12,489 bases of DNA from Chloroflexota bacterium. GTDB taxonomy: Bacteria > Chloroflexota > Anaerolineae > Anaerolineales > UBA11657. Under the pieces are notes generated by a model. It worked only from the letters and a program-made list of their open reading frames with translations, had not been told where the DNA came from and ran no database searches. The translations under genes and the position numbers were made by a program. Positions 1-7,371 of the stretch are shown piece by piece. The stretch spans positions 3,880 to 16,368 of the forward strand of contig QWRL01000027.1 of assembly GCA_003670425.1 (NCBI GenBank). The letters are read 5' to 3'. The stretch's first letter is position 1; every line of letters starts with the position of its first letter.

Positions 1-79
1 GGTAGTTGTATGCGCGCCGCGTGGGCCTGGCTACCACCAGCGGCTGCACACTGATGTGCGCGCTGCATGGCGGCTTGCA

Positions 80-680
80 TTAAGCCACGCACCAAAATTC
101 AATTGTCTCGCGCAAGTTCCAGCCTGCCAGGCGGCTGCGAATGATGGCGCGCGGGCCGGCCGCAGCTACAGCCACCAGAATCAGCTGCTGCGGGTTGGCT
201 GCATGCAGCACGCAGAATTGTCGTGGGCAGTATCGGCGCGCCGTGCAGTTGCGTTCCGTACTTTTGCGGGTTCACGTGCAAAAATGCCGCCACCTGCGCG
301 CCCGCGCGCTGCAAGTGCTCGGCCAGACACCGCGCCATCTGCCCCGCCACCCACATGATTACGCGCTCGCGATTGTGCAGCGGGCCGGCCAGCAGGTAGT
401 GCGCCTTGGCGCGCAAAAAGTTTTCCACCGCATAGCGCGCGTCGGTGCGCGTGGCGCGCGCTGGATCGTCGCGCCAGTGCAGCAGCACCTGCGGCAGCGG
501 GCGTACGCGCGCATCACGCTGCGCATACGCTTGCACCAGCGCCGGTGTGCCGTCGCTGGTGCCGTCGTCCAGCGCCACCACCTCAAAGTCCGGCAGGCTT
601 TGCGCCAGCAGGCTGTCCAGCGCAGCGCCCAGCGTGGCGCTTGCATTGTGCACCGGCAGCAGCACAGAAACCAGTGGCAT
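80..680 (-). pseudogene. Decayed GT2-family glycosyltransferase
   Basis: The N-terminus from the ATG at 680 is a clear GT2 start: a LLPVHNA strand, then a FEVVALDDGTSDGT nucleotide-binding segment (residues 32-45). Near residue 60 (about position 500) it jumps straight into the C-terminal part of the family (PQVLLHWRDDPAR, then NFLRAKAHYL). The acceptor and DXD region, roughly 130-150 residues, is missing. The family's C-terminal Rossmann-like tail normally has a WGAGxxGR turn; here it reads WVAGQMAR (residues 110-117). Near 205-220 the frame breaks. In the next frame the tail continues (LILVAVAAAGPRAIIRS) to a TAA at 80-82, ending in FWCVA. Without the frame change the open frame runs to 99. 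An in-frame open extension upstream of 680 has no GT character. The protein would be a cytoplasmic or membrane-associated sugar transferase. With the catalytic core deleted, it is almost certainly inactive. Confidence 0.75.
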
Positions 681-762
681 GCGCGCATTGTACAGGTGCG
701 GCGGGTTCGGGCGGTACACTCACCACGCTGTTAAGATTGGCAGCATTCCAGGCAGGTCAGTT

Positions 763-1797
763 ATGCAAAAAATCCGTTCATCTGAGATTACATCCGCGGC
801 AGAGTATGTGGCTTACCAGCGCACGCTCAGCCGGCGCGGCTTGCTGGGCGCACTGGCCGGCGTGGCGGGCGGCGTTCTGGCCGCAGCATGTGCGCCCGCA
901 TCCGGTGCAGTAGATGCGCAGCCTGCCGCCACTATGGCAGCAGACCCCACCATGGCGCCGGTGCCAACATCCGCGGGCACTGTGGCAGCACCCGCAATTG
1001 CTGCAACGCCCGCCAGCGTTGCTGCAAACGCAGACGAGCTGGGCGACTCCTTCACCGAGCGCGCATCTGTTACCGGCTACAACAACTATTACGAATTCTC
1101 AACCGACAAAGAAGGCGTGGCGCCGGCAGCGGCGGGCTTTGCCGTTGATCCTTGGACCGTGCAAGTGGGCGGGCTGGTGAACAAACCCGCCACGTTTGAC
1201 ATCGGCCAGCTGCGCCGGCAGTTTGGCGAGGAAGAGCGCGTCTACCGCCTGCGCTGTGTGGAGGCGTGGTCAATGGTGATCCCGTGGCAAGGCTTCCAGC
1301 TTAGCAAGCTGCTGGAGGCGGTGGAGCCGCAAGGCGCTGCAAAGTATGTGCGCTTTGAGACGCTGTTGGATCCCGCGCGCATGCCCGGCCAGCAGCAGGC
1401 TTGGTACAGCTGGCCATATGTGGAGGGCCTGCGCCTCGATGAAGCCATGCACAGCCTGACATTGCTGGCCACTGGTTTGTATGGCAGTGCGCTGCTGCCG
1501 CAAAACGGCGCACCGCTGCGGCTGGTGACGCCGTGGAAGTACGGCTTCAAGAGCATCAAAGCCATTGTAAAAATTGACCTGGTGGCAGAGCAGCCCACGT
1601 CGCTTTGGATGGCGGCTGCGCCCAACGAGTATGGCTTCTACGCCAATGTAAATCCGCAGGTGGATCACCCGCGCTGGTCGCAGGCATCCGAGCGCCGCAT
1701 CGGCGAGTTCAGCCGCCGCCCCACGCTGCCCTTTAACGGCTACGCGGATGCGGTGGCCGGCTTGTATGCCGGCATGGATTTGCAAGCCAACTTTTAA
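763..1797 (+). CDS. msrP: MsrP, protein-methionine-sulfoxide reductase catalytic subunit (molybdopterin)
   Basis: This 344-residue protein matches the MsrP/YedY family along its length (E. coli MsrP is about 334 residues). MsrP reduces methionine sulfoxide in extracytoplasmic proteins, taking electrons from the quinol pool through MsrQ. Residues 23-43 form a Tat signal (SRRGLLGALAGVAGG) ending in LAAAC, so Cys43 could be lipidated. An Ala/Pro/Thr-rich linker follows to about residue 92. The catalytic domain shows VTGYNNYYEF (103-112) and RCVEAWSM, whose Cys165 is the expected molybdenum ligand. It also has GLRLDEAMH, VTPWKYGFK and YGFYANVNP, and ends in the family-typical DLQANF. The ATG at 763 was chosen because it gives the Tat motif and has CAGG 6-10 bases upstream; the longer open frame upstream runs over the opposite-strand glycosyltransferase. 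TAA is followed by msrQ after two bases, so the two genes are one operon. Confidence 0.95.
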   Translation: MQKIRSSEITSAAEYVAYQRTLSRRGLLGALAGVAGGVLAAACAPASGAVDAQPAATMAADPTMAPVPTSAGTVAAPAIAATPASVAANADELGDSFTERASVTGYNNYYEFSTDKEGVAPAAAGFAVDPWTVQVGGLVNKPATFDIGQLRRQFGEEERVYRLRCVEAWSMVIPWQGFQLSKLLEAVEPQGAAKYVRFETLLDPARMPGQQQAWYSWPYVEGLRLDEAMHSLTLLATGLYGSALLPQNGAPLRLVTPWKYGFKSIKAIVKIDLVAEQPTSLWMAAAPNEYGFYANVNPQVDHPRWSQASERRIGEFSRRPTLPFNGYADAVAGLYAGMDLQANF

Positions 1798-1799
1798 AT

Positions 1800-2438
1800 A
1801 TGATGGCGCACTGGCTGCGCCGCAACTGGCCGCTGCTCGCGGCGCATGTTGGCGGCTGGTATCCGCTTGCCAGCCTGCTGCTGGACGCCGCGCGCCAGCG
1901 CCTGACGGCCAACCCCATTCAATACATCACGCTGCACACCGGCAAGCCGGCGCTGGTGCTGCTGGTGCTGTGCCTGGCGTGCACCCCGGCTGACCACTTT
2001 TTTGCGGTGCGCCCGGCGTTGCGCGTGCGCAAGCTGCTGGGCCTGTACGCATTTGGCTATGCCACGCTGCACTTTTTTATTTTTGCCGTCATCGATTACG
2101 GGCTGGATGTTTCGCAGATAATGAACATTGTCGCCAAGAAGCCTTATGCGCTGGTGGGCTTTAGTGCGCTGCTGGCGCTGCTGCCGCTGGCGCTCACCTC
2201 CACGCGTGGCTGGCAGCGACGCCTGGGCAGCAAGTGGAAGCAGCTGCACCGGCTGGTATATGTGGCCGGGCTGCTGGCAGTTGTGCATTACATCTGGCTG
2301 GTGAAGTCTGATGTGCGCCAGCCGCTGCTGTGGGCGGCGGCGGTGGGGGCGCTGCTGCTGCTGCGCTTGCGGGCTGCCAGCCCGCTGGCGGCTGCCACGC
2401 GCACATGGGTGCGGCGCCAGCTCACCCGCGTGCAGTAA
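1800..2438 (+). CDS. msrQ: MsrQ, haem-binding membrane subunit of the MsrPQ system
   Basis: A 212-residue integral membrane protein of the ferric-reductase-like (FRD) superfamily. It carries MsrQ hallmarks: NPIQYITLHTGK near residue 38, RKLLGLYAFGYATLHFF (77-93), KKPYALVGF (113-121), PLALTS and RLGSKWKQLHRLVY (141-154). His91, His150 and His163 sit where the family has its haem-b ligands. It passes electrons from quinol to MsrP on the outer face of the membrane. The start is one of two consecutive ATG codons at 1800 and 1803, two bases after the msrP stop. No Shine-Dalgarno sequence is visible, so translation is probably coupled to msrP. The hydrophobic segments and length (E. coli about 211 residues) are complete and no defect is seen. 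Confidence 0.93.
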   Translation: MMAHWLRRNWPLLAAHVGGWYPLASLLLDAARQRLTANPIQYITLHTGKPALVLLVLCLACTPADHFFAVRPALRVRKLLGLYAFGYATLHFFIFAVIDYGLDVSQIMNIVAKKPYALVGFSALLALLPLALTSTRGWQRRLGSKWKQLHRLVYVAGLLAVVHYIWLVKSDVRQPLLWAAAVGALLLLRLRAASPLAAATRTWVRRQLTRVQ

Positions 2439-2583
2439 GCCGGGGTGTATCGGGCGCCCAGCTTGCACAGCGCAGTGCGATAATTATGCAAGGCTCCCTT
2501 GAAAAGCATGCACCCGAATTATTTTCACAGCAACGCGCAGCGCGGGTTTACCTGCCGGGCTGCGCTGCCGCGGTAAGTGGCGC
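2439..2583 (+). other. msrQ-betA intergenic region
   Basis: These 145 bases hold no convincing gene. A small stem, CAAGG/CCTTG with a three-base loop, lies at 2489-2501. A 7-bp inverted repeat lies at 2535-2565. TTGCAC (2463-2468) followed by the AT-rich TAATTAT (2481-2487) could be a promoter, but the spacing is short (12 bases), so I do not call one. Confidence 0.4.
2535..2565 (+). repeat. Inverted repeat in the betA leader
   Basis: GCGCAGC (2535-2541) is the exact reverse complement of GCTGCGC (2559-2565). A 17-base spacer lies between them and the repeat ends 18 bases before the betA ATG. It could be an operator or an RNA hairpin in the leader. It has no T tract, so it is not a standard terminator. 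The identity of any regulator cannot be told from the sequence. Confidence 0.4.
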
Positions 2584-4239
2584 ATGTCTTCCAGCACATT
2601 TGATTTTGTAATCATCGGTGGCGGCTCGGCTGGCTGCGTGCTTGCCAACCGCCTGAGTGCTGACCCGGCTGTGCGCGTGCTGGTGCTGGAAGCCGGCCGG
2701 CGCGATTACAGCTGGGACATCTTCATCCACATGCCCGCCGGATTGGCCACACCGATTGGCAACCGTTTTTATGACTGGCGCTACGAGTCCGAGCCCGAAC
2801 CGAACTTGAACAACCGGCGCATTTATCACGCGCGCGGCAAGGTGCTGGGCGGTTCCAGCAGCATCAATGGCATGATCTTTCAGCGCGGCAACCCGCTGGA
2901 TTATGAAAAGTGGGCGGGCGCTGCCGGCATGCAGGCGTGGGACTACGCGCACTGCCTGCCGTACTTCAAGCGCATGGAGACCTGCGGGGCGGGCGCGGAT
3001 GAGTACCGCGGCACAACCGGGCCGCTGGTGGTGGAGCGCGGTCCCTGCCAGAGCCCGTTGTTTGATGCATTCTTTGCAGCGGTGCAGCAGGCCGGCTACC
3101 CGCTCACCAACGATGTGAACGGCCGGCAGCAGGAGGGCTTTGCGGCTTTCGACCGCAACATCCAGCGCGGCCGGCGCCTGAGTGCTGCGCGCGCTTACCT
3201 GCACCCGGTGTTGCAGCGCCGCAATCTGCAGCTAATATGCGGCGCGCTGACCACGCGCATTTTGTTTGAGGGGCGGCGCGCGGTGGGCGTGGAGTATGTG
3301 CGCGCTGGCCGCACCGAGCGGGTGCTGGCCGGGGAGGTGCTGTGCTGCGGCGGCGCCATCAACTCGCCGCAGCTGCTGCAGCTCTCGGGCATTGGCAATG
3401 CTGCAGAGCTGGCGCAGCATGGCATTCATGCAGTGCAGCATCTGCCGGGCGTCGGCGAAAATCTGCAGGATCACCTGGAGGTGTACGTGCAGCATGCGTG
3501 CCTGCAGCCGGTCTCCATGCAGCCCGCACTGCGCTGGTACAACAAGCCATGGATCGGCTATCAGTGGCTCTTTCACCGCACGGGCCCGGCGGCTACCAAT
3601 CATTTTGAGGCCGGCGGCTTTATTCGCAGCAATGCACAAGTGGCCTACCCAAACCTGATGTTCCACTTTTTGCCGCTGGCCATTCGCTACGACGGTAGTG
3701 CGCCACGCGCCGGACATGGCTATCAGGTGCATGTGGGCCCCATGTATTCCGATGCGCGCGGTTCTGTAAAAATCAAATCGGCGGATGTACAGGAACATCC
3801 GGCGCTGCGCTTCAACTATCTTTCCACTGCCGCCGACCGAAACGAGTGGGTGGAGGCGGTGCGCTGTGCGCGCAGCATTCTGGGCCAGCCGGCATTTGCC
3901 GCGCTCAATGGCGGCGAGCTCTCGCCCGGGCCGCAAGTGCAAACCGATGCACAAGTGCTGGAGTGGGTGGCGCGCGACGCCGAGACCGCGCTGCATCCGG
4001 CCTGCACCTGCAAGCTGGGCGTGGATGCGCTGGCTGTGGTGGCGCCGGACAGCCTGCGTGTGCACGGCGTGGATGGCCTGCGTGTGGTGGATGCATCCGT
4101 GATGCCCAACATTACCAACGCCAACATCTATGCGCCGGTGATGATGATTGCCGAGAAGGCGGCAGACTTGATACTTGGGAATGCGGCGCTGGCGCCGGCG
4201 CACACAGCCGTGAGTGGGATGCCCAAAACTCATCCTTAG
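2584..4239 (+). CDS. betA: Choline dehydrogenase (BetA-type GMC flavoprotein)
   Basis: A 551-residue GMC oxidoreductase that follows E. coli BetA (556 residues) from end to end. BetA oxidises choline to betaine aldehyde with FAD, feeding electrons to the respiratory chain from the membrane face. The FAD dinucleotide fold is at the N-terminus (IIGGGSAGC, residues 10-18). The first GMC signature is RGKVLGGSSSINGM (84-97) and the second is GGAINSPQLLQLSGIG (from 256). The BetA-like NHFEAGGFIRS and FHFLPLAI segments are present. The active-site histidine is His471 in TALHPACTCKLG. The partner residue is probably Asn514 in NITNANIYAP. The ATG at 2584 lies immediately before the FAD fold; the ribosome site is weak. 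No betB, betI or betT is next to it, so betaine production must use an enzyme encoded elsewhere. A different primary alcohol substrate is possible, since GMC specificities vary. Confidence 0.85.
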   Translation: MSSSTFDFVIIGGGSAGCVLANRLSADPAVRVLVLEAGRRDYSWDIFIHMPAGLATPIGNRFYDWRYESEPEPNLNNRRIYHARGKVLGGSSSINGMIFQRGNPLDYEKWAGAAGMQAWDYAHCLPYFKRMETCGAGADEYRGTTGPLVVERGPCQSPLFDAFFAAVQQAGYPLTNDVNGRQQEGFAAFDRNIQRGRRLSAARAYLHPVLQRRNLQLICGALTTRILFEGRRAVGVEYVRAGRTERVLAGEVLCCGGAINSPQLLQLSGIGNAAELAQHGIHAVQHLPGVGENLQDHLEVYVQHACLQPVSMQPALRWYNKPWIGYQWLFHRTGPAATNHFEAGGFIRSNAQVAYPNLMFHFLPLAIRYDGSAPRAGHGYQVHVGPMYSDARGSVKIKSADVQEHPALRFNYLSTAADRNEWVEAVRCARSILGQPAFAALNGGELSPGPQVQTDAQVLEWVARDAETALHPACTCKLGVDALAVVAPDSLRVHGVDGLRVVDASVMPNITNANIYAPVMMIAEKAADLILGNAALAPAHTAVSGMPKTHP

Positions 4240-4254
4240 CCATGGCCATAATCT

Positions 4255-4279
4255 GTTCGTAGGCCGCTGGTCGGCGAAC
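4255..4279 (+). repeat. Hairpin with GTTCG/CGAAC ends after betA
   Basis: The 5-bp outer stem GTTCG/CGAAC encloses a 2x2 mismatch. A 4-bp inner stem GGCC/GGTC (one G-T pair) with loop GCT lies inside it. It sits between the betA stop and the next gene. No T run follows, so it would be at most a weak terminator. Similar GTTCG-CGAAC-ended stems occur at 8121-8137 and 10029-10058. Confidence 0.4.
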
Positions 4280-4283
4280 CTGC

Positions 4284-6047
4284 ATGGAGTCGCCCGAAGT
4301 GGCTACAGTAAAAATGATCTTGACTTTCAGCCAGTGGATTTCTGCACGTTTTGAAAGTGCGCTGGAGCACAAAAGTGTTCGTCATCTAATCTTTACGCTC
4401 TTTGCCGCGCTGGTTATCTGGGATCGCTACTCCATAGCCGGCATTGCTCAATGGGGGGTGGATCAGGGTTCGCATCTGTGGCTTGGCAGTTTGCTTCTTA
4501 AGAATTATCCGAGAGTTGGCTTGGCCAGCTCTTACTCGGTCTTTAATCCGAATGGCTTCCCGTTGTTGTGCTGGTTCCTGAGTTTTTTGCCGACCCTGCG
4601 ATCCATAAGTGTGTCCATTGGCGTACTGCAGGCACTGGTTATGTGGCTGCTTGCGGATCGACTATTTGATGATCGCTATACACGGTGGACATTCGTACTT
4701 GTTGCAATTGCTTCACCCGCTATGAAAGGGATTTCGGTGGAGCTGAATCAGCTCTGGATATTTGCATCCCTCACTCCGCTGTGCGCGCTATTCTTATTTG
4801 CGGTTATCACCAGACGGGCTGGATTTTGGGTGCAATTTACATTTTGGTTTTTATTAATATTATGTCCTGCGATATATTTCTCCGGTGTCATTCTGCCGAT
4901 AGTGTTTGGGCTGATTGTGTTATTTTGCGCTTTCGCCCCCAAGGTTATTGGTGCTGGTACTAACAGGTCATTTTTATTTTTCCAGCTCATTAGCGCGCAT
5001 TCAGTGTTGGCAGCGGGCTGTGCTCTCTGCGTCTTTTGCGCGCTTACTTGGCTGCCCTACTTCACCGTTGTTAATTTTACCGATCTGACTGGATTGGCAG
5101 AGCCGGATTATTGGATGCGCCTGAAGATGGGTTATGAAGCAATCCTGATGGCACCAGTTTATCTGTACGAGTTCACGGATTTTCTTTGGGGGCCCAATCT
5201 GTCTGATCCCGATATCTTAGGTGCGAGTCTGATGGGGCTTGTATCGGTGATGTCTTGGCAGCTGAAGGTTCAGTACTTTAGTCTGTGTGGCGTTGTAATT
5301 TTACTTGGCGTGGACATTATTTTCCGTGCAAAGGTTATTAGGCGCAAGCTTGCTCCCAAGGCGGTGTTTGGTCTTGCGCTTGGCTTGCTGCCGCTATGGG
5401 CTGCTGTGGCCAGTGCCTGGGTGGGCGGACCCTTGTTTCACAAGGGAGAACGCGGCAATATTGCAATTCAATTCACCCCTTTTTTCTTGGTACTTATTTT
5501 TCCAGCGTACGAAATGCTGCTTGGTGAATTGCCGCGATTGGCTTTGTTTTTGAGGCCGTTGAGTAGAGTTAATGCGGGCGTGTTTTTTTGCCTGTCAATG
5601 ATTGCTACGCCGTGGCTCGCAGTGCAGCACCTGAATTATCGCGGTGATCACTTGATTGGCGCTGATGTTCCACTAACTGTTAAGGAACAAGCGATTGCTT
5701 TTATTGCGAACGACTGGGTTGTGAATGGGCGGGGCAGCAGTGTGGTACCGGTTGACTACGATTTGGCGGGTGAATGGCTTTGGATTCCCGAGTGGGGCGC
5801 CAAGAACGCAGTCGTGCACGGTGCCGTCTACACTTTTGGCAGGCCGTATGACTGGCAGTTTCTGAGAGCATATGGCTGGACTAATTACCAGGAGGGTGCA
5901 GTGAACCGGGCGGTGGGTACGGGTCGTTACGTGATTAGCTATCTTCATGAGCCCAATCGTATGCCACTGGATAAAATTGGGTCAGTGCATGAATTCGGAA
6001 GACTGCGGGTGACGGTATTGCAAAGCTGGGCTCAGGACCCATCATAA
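4284..6047 (+). CDS. Polytopic membrane protein, probable GT-C (PMT/GT39-like) glycosyltransferase
   Basis: A 587-residue protein with about ten hydrophobic segments from residue 35 to about 447, then a C-terminal soluble part of about 140 residues. GT-C enzymes take sugars from polyprenyl-phosphate carriers on the outer face of the membrane. They carry an acidic catalytic residue in the first external loop. Here that loop reads GVDQGSHLWLG, and Asp60 is the candidate. The layout and the FNPNGFPLL segment near residue 90 fit this class, but I recognise no named subfamily, and donor and acceptor are unknown. The ATG at 4284 is the first possible start. The ATG at 4314 (Met11) is an alternative; neither has a strong ribosome site. 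Base composition is visibly AT-richer than in the flanking genes. It lies 6 bases from the GT87-like frame, starting from that frame's earliest GTG (15 from its preferred ATG), so they probably form an operon. Confidence 0.65.
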   Translation: MESPEVATVKMILTFSQWISARFESALEHKSVRHLIFTLFAALVIWDRYSIAGIAQWGVDQGSHLWLGSLLLKNYPRVGLASSYSVFNPNGFPLLCWFLSFLPTLRSISVSIGVLQALVMWLLADRLFDDRYTRWTFVLVAIASPAMKGISVELNQLWIFASLTPLCALFLFAVITRRAGFWVQFTFWFLLILCPAIYFSGVILPIVFGLIVLFCAFAPKVIGAGTNRSFLFFQLISAHSVLAAGCALCVFCALTWLPYFTVVNFTDLTGLAEPDYWMRLKMGYEAILMAPVYLYEFTDFLWGPNLSDPDILGASLMGLVSVMSWQLKVQYFSLCGVVILLGVDIIFRAKVIRRKLAPKAVFGLALGLLPLWAAVASAWVGGPLFHKGERGNIAIQFTPFFLVLIFPAYEMLLGELPRLALFLRPLSRVNAGVFFCLSMIATPWLAVQHLNYRGDHLIGADVPLTVKEQAIAFIANDWVVNGRGSSVVPVDYDLAGEWLWIPEWGAKNAVVHGAVYTFGRPYDWQFLRAYGWTNYQEGAVNRAVGTGRYVISYLHEPNRMPLDKIGSVHEFGRLRVTVLQSWAQDPS

Positions 6048-6062
6048 CTGCAGGTGTTGACC

Positions 6063-6572
6063 ATGTATGATGCCGAAAAAGTTGAGACTACCTTGAAGAT
6101 CCGCAAGGTGCCATGGCTCACCGCGCTCACTCAGCCGGCGATTGTGTATTTATTGGCTGGATACGTCGTTGTCTATGGGTGTTTCTTTCTGGTTCCGGTA
6201 TTTCTAAATTCTGACAGAGTGATGCAGTTTCCGCAATATATACCCACCTATGATCCGATTGGAGGCGACTGGCGCAATATTCGGGGCAACTTGGAAGCAT
6301 GGATCTCCACGGGCAAGTCGTTTGATGCAACATTGATACCGTATCCTCCGCTTGGCTATCTTCTTCCTTTCCCATTGCTTTTTGTGAATGCACAAACATC
6401 TTTTGAGATTGTGACTGCCATTAGTGTTCTTGCATTTTGTGTTCGTTGTTTTTGCTGGCCCGCTGTTATTCGGTGGGGGAGCGCAGACTGGGTGGGCGGC
6501 AACAGCATTTTGTATCGTTACTGGATTAAGCTCATACGGACTGCAATTCGAGCTGGAACGCGGACAGTTTAA
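6063..6572 (+). CDS. GT87-like mannosyltransferase family (DUF2029), N-terminal part of a frameshifted gene
   Basis: This frame holds the front of a membrane glycosyltransferase. It has one hydrophobic segment (about residues 20-45), then an external loop with YDPIGGDW, whose Asp69 is a candidate catalytic acid. LIPYPPLGYLLPFPLLF and a second membrane segment follow. GT87 enzymes move a sugar, often mannose, from polyprenyl phosphate to a surface glycan. The ATG at 6063 was preferred because AGG lies about 8 bases upstream; an in-frame GTG at 6054 is possible. Family character ends at about 6435. The remaining residues to the TAA at 6570-6572 are out-of-frame translation of the real gene, which continues one base later. 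Dropping one T from the T4 run at 6435-6438 joins this part to the downstream frame and gives a 435-residue protein, a normal length for the family. Confidence 0.65.
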   Translation: MYDAEKVETTLKIRKVPWLTALTQPAIVYLLAGYVVVYGCFFLVPVFLNSDRVMQFPQYIPTYDPIGGDWRNIRGNLEAWISTGKSFDATLIPYPPLGYLLPFPLLFVNAQTSFEIVTAISVLAFCVRCFCWPAVIRWGSADWVGGNSILYRYWIKLIRTAIRAGTRTV

Positions 6573-7371
6573 TGTTGTAGCGATTTTGCTTTGCATGCTT
6601 GGAATGTATTGTGTACACCACAAGCCCAAGCACGTAATTCTCGGCTATTTACTGTTCTCTGCTTCAATTCAATTAAAGTTATATCCATTTCTTTTCGTCA
6701 CCTTGTTCGTAACGGATTGGTCGAAGCACGCTCGCAATCTGGGTCGACTCGCAGCGTTTATGGCGTTCAATTTTGCGCTGTTGTTTGTACTTGGATTTGA
6801 GAGATTTCTGGAAATGCTTAACGTGCTTTGGTATCACACAAGCGGTAAAAATCTTTGGGTTGGCAACCACTCTATTCAGTCGTTTGCGAATTTGTTGGCG
6901 GGGTCGGTTCCAGGACAAAAAGCCGCGTGGTCAGGATTATTGGGGGATGCTTGGTCGGTTCAGGTGCTGGTTCTGGCGATCGTGCTAACCAGCTTTTTGG
7001 TGGTGTTGCTTGCTTCTATTTCGCGAAATAGGGCGGGGCTGGATGGTGCATTATTGCTGGCGTGTTCTGTGTTGGCACTTGTGCTGCCTTCCGTCAGCCA
7101 TGACTATACGCTTGCGCTTCTGCCCGGGCCGATGGCGATTTATCTTGGACAAATGGGTATTGATCCGGACCCCAAGCGGCAGGCTATGACGAACTTACTT
7201 ATATTTGTACTATCGCTTGCGTATTCTTCAACATTGTTTTCTTATGTGTATAAGCCGGTGTGGCTGGGCAATAATCTGCCAATGCTGGTGATTATTTTGG
7301 TGACAGTGGCAGTGATGACCCGATATTCGGGGGAGCGGAGTCCGAATACGATGGTTGTGGCTCTATCGTAG
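6424..7371 (+). CDS. GT87-like mannosyltransferase family (DUF2029), C-terminal part of the frameshifted gene
   Basis: This frame continues the preceding gene in the +1 frame. It contains the conserved ELERGQFN motif (bases 6550-6573), followed by LKLYPFLF and about seven membrane segments, and ends at a TAG at 7369-7371. ELERGQ-N followed by a short helix and L-K-YP is typical of GT87/DUF2029 proteins. The frame is open from 6415, after a TGA at 6412. The GTG at 6424 is a formal start only: it has no ribosome site and lies in the middle of a membrane helix, so independent expression is unlikely. The intact enzyme would pair with the GT-C protein upstream. Base composition is AT-rich like that gene. 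The break may be a real mutation, a frameshifting site or a sequencing error. Confidence 0.65.
   Translation: MFLHFVFVVFAGPLLFGGGAQTGWAATAFCIVTGLSSYGLQFELERGQFNVVAILLCMLGMYCVHHKPKHVILGYLLFSASIQLKLYPFLFVTLFVTDWSKHARNLGRLAAFMAFNFALLFVLGFERFLEMLNVLWYHTSGKNLWVGNHSIQSFANLLAGSVPGQKAAWSGLLGDAWSVQVLVLAIVLTSFLVVLLASISRNRAGLDGALLLACSVLALVLPSVSHDYTLALLPGPMAIYLGQMGIDPDPKRQAMTNLLIFVLSLAYSSTLFSYVYKPVWLGNNLPMLVIILVTVAVMTRYSGERSPNTMVVALS

Noticed and set aside
1..79. Left edge of the window
   Set aside because: Only a loose GGTAG/CTACC match was seen; no gene, start or signal could be supported in these 79 bases.
445..762. Upstream extension of the msrP frame
   Set aside because: It overlaps the opposite-strand glycosyltransferase remnant and would place the Tat signal far inside the protein; the ATG at 763 fits the family.
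1794..2468. Open frame of 224 codons on the minus strand opposite msrQ
   Set aside because: Low-complexity Gln/Arg-rich translation with no domain; msrQ on the other strand is full length and conserved.
3232..4233. Open frame of 333 codons on the minus strand opposite betA
   Set aside because: It is the complement of a GC-rich, strongly conserved BetA frame; its translation is Arg/His/Gln-rich with no recognisable domain.
4255..4279. GTTCG/CGAAC palindrome considered as a LexA (SOS) box
   Set aside because: The arms are in the reverse orientation to the GAAC-N4-GTTC operator and the spacing is wrong.
5583..5589. T7 homopolymer inside the first GT-C gene, as a possible phase-variation tract
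   Set aside because: The frame is continuous through it and the family-like reading continues on both sides; a single seven-base run is weak evidence for slippage.
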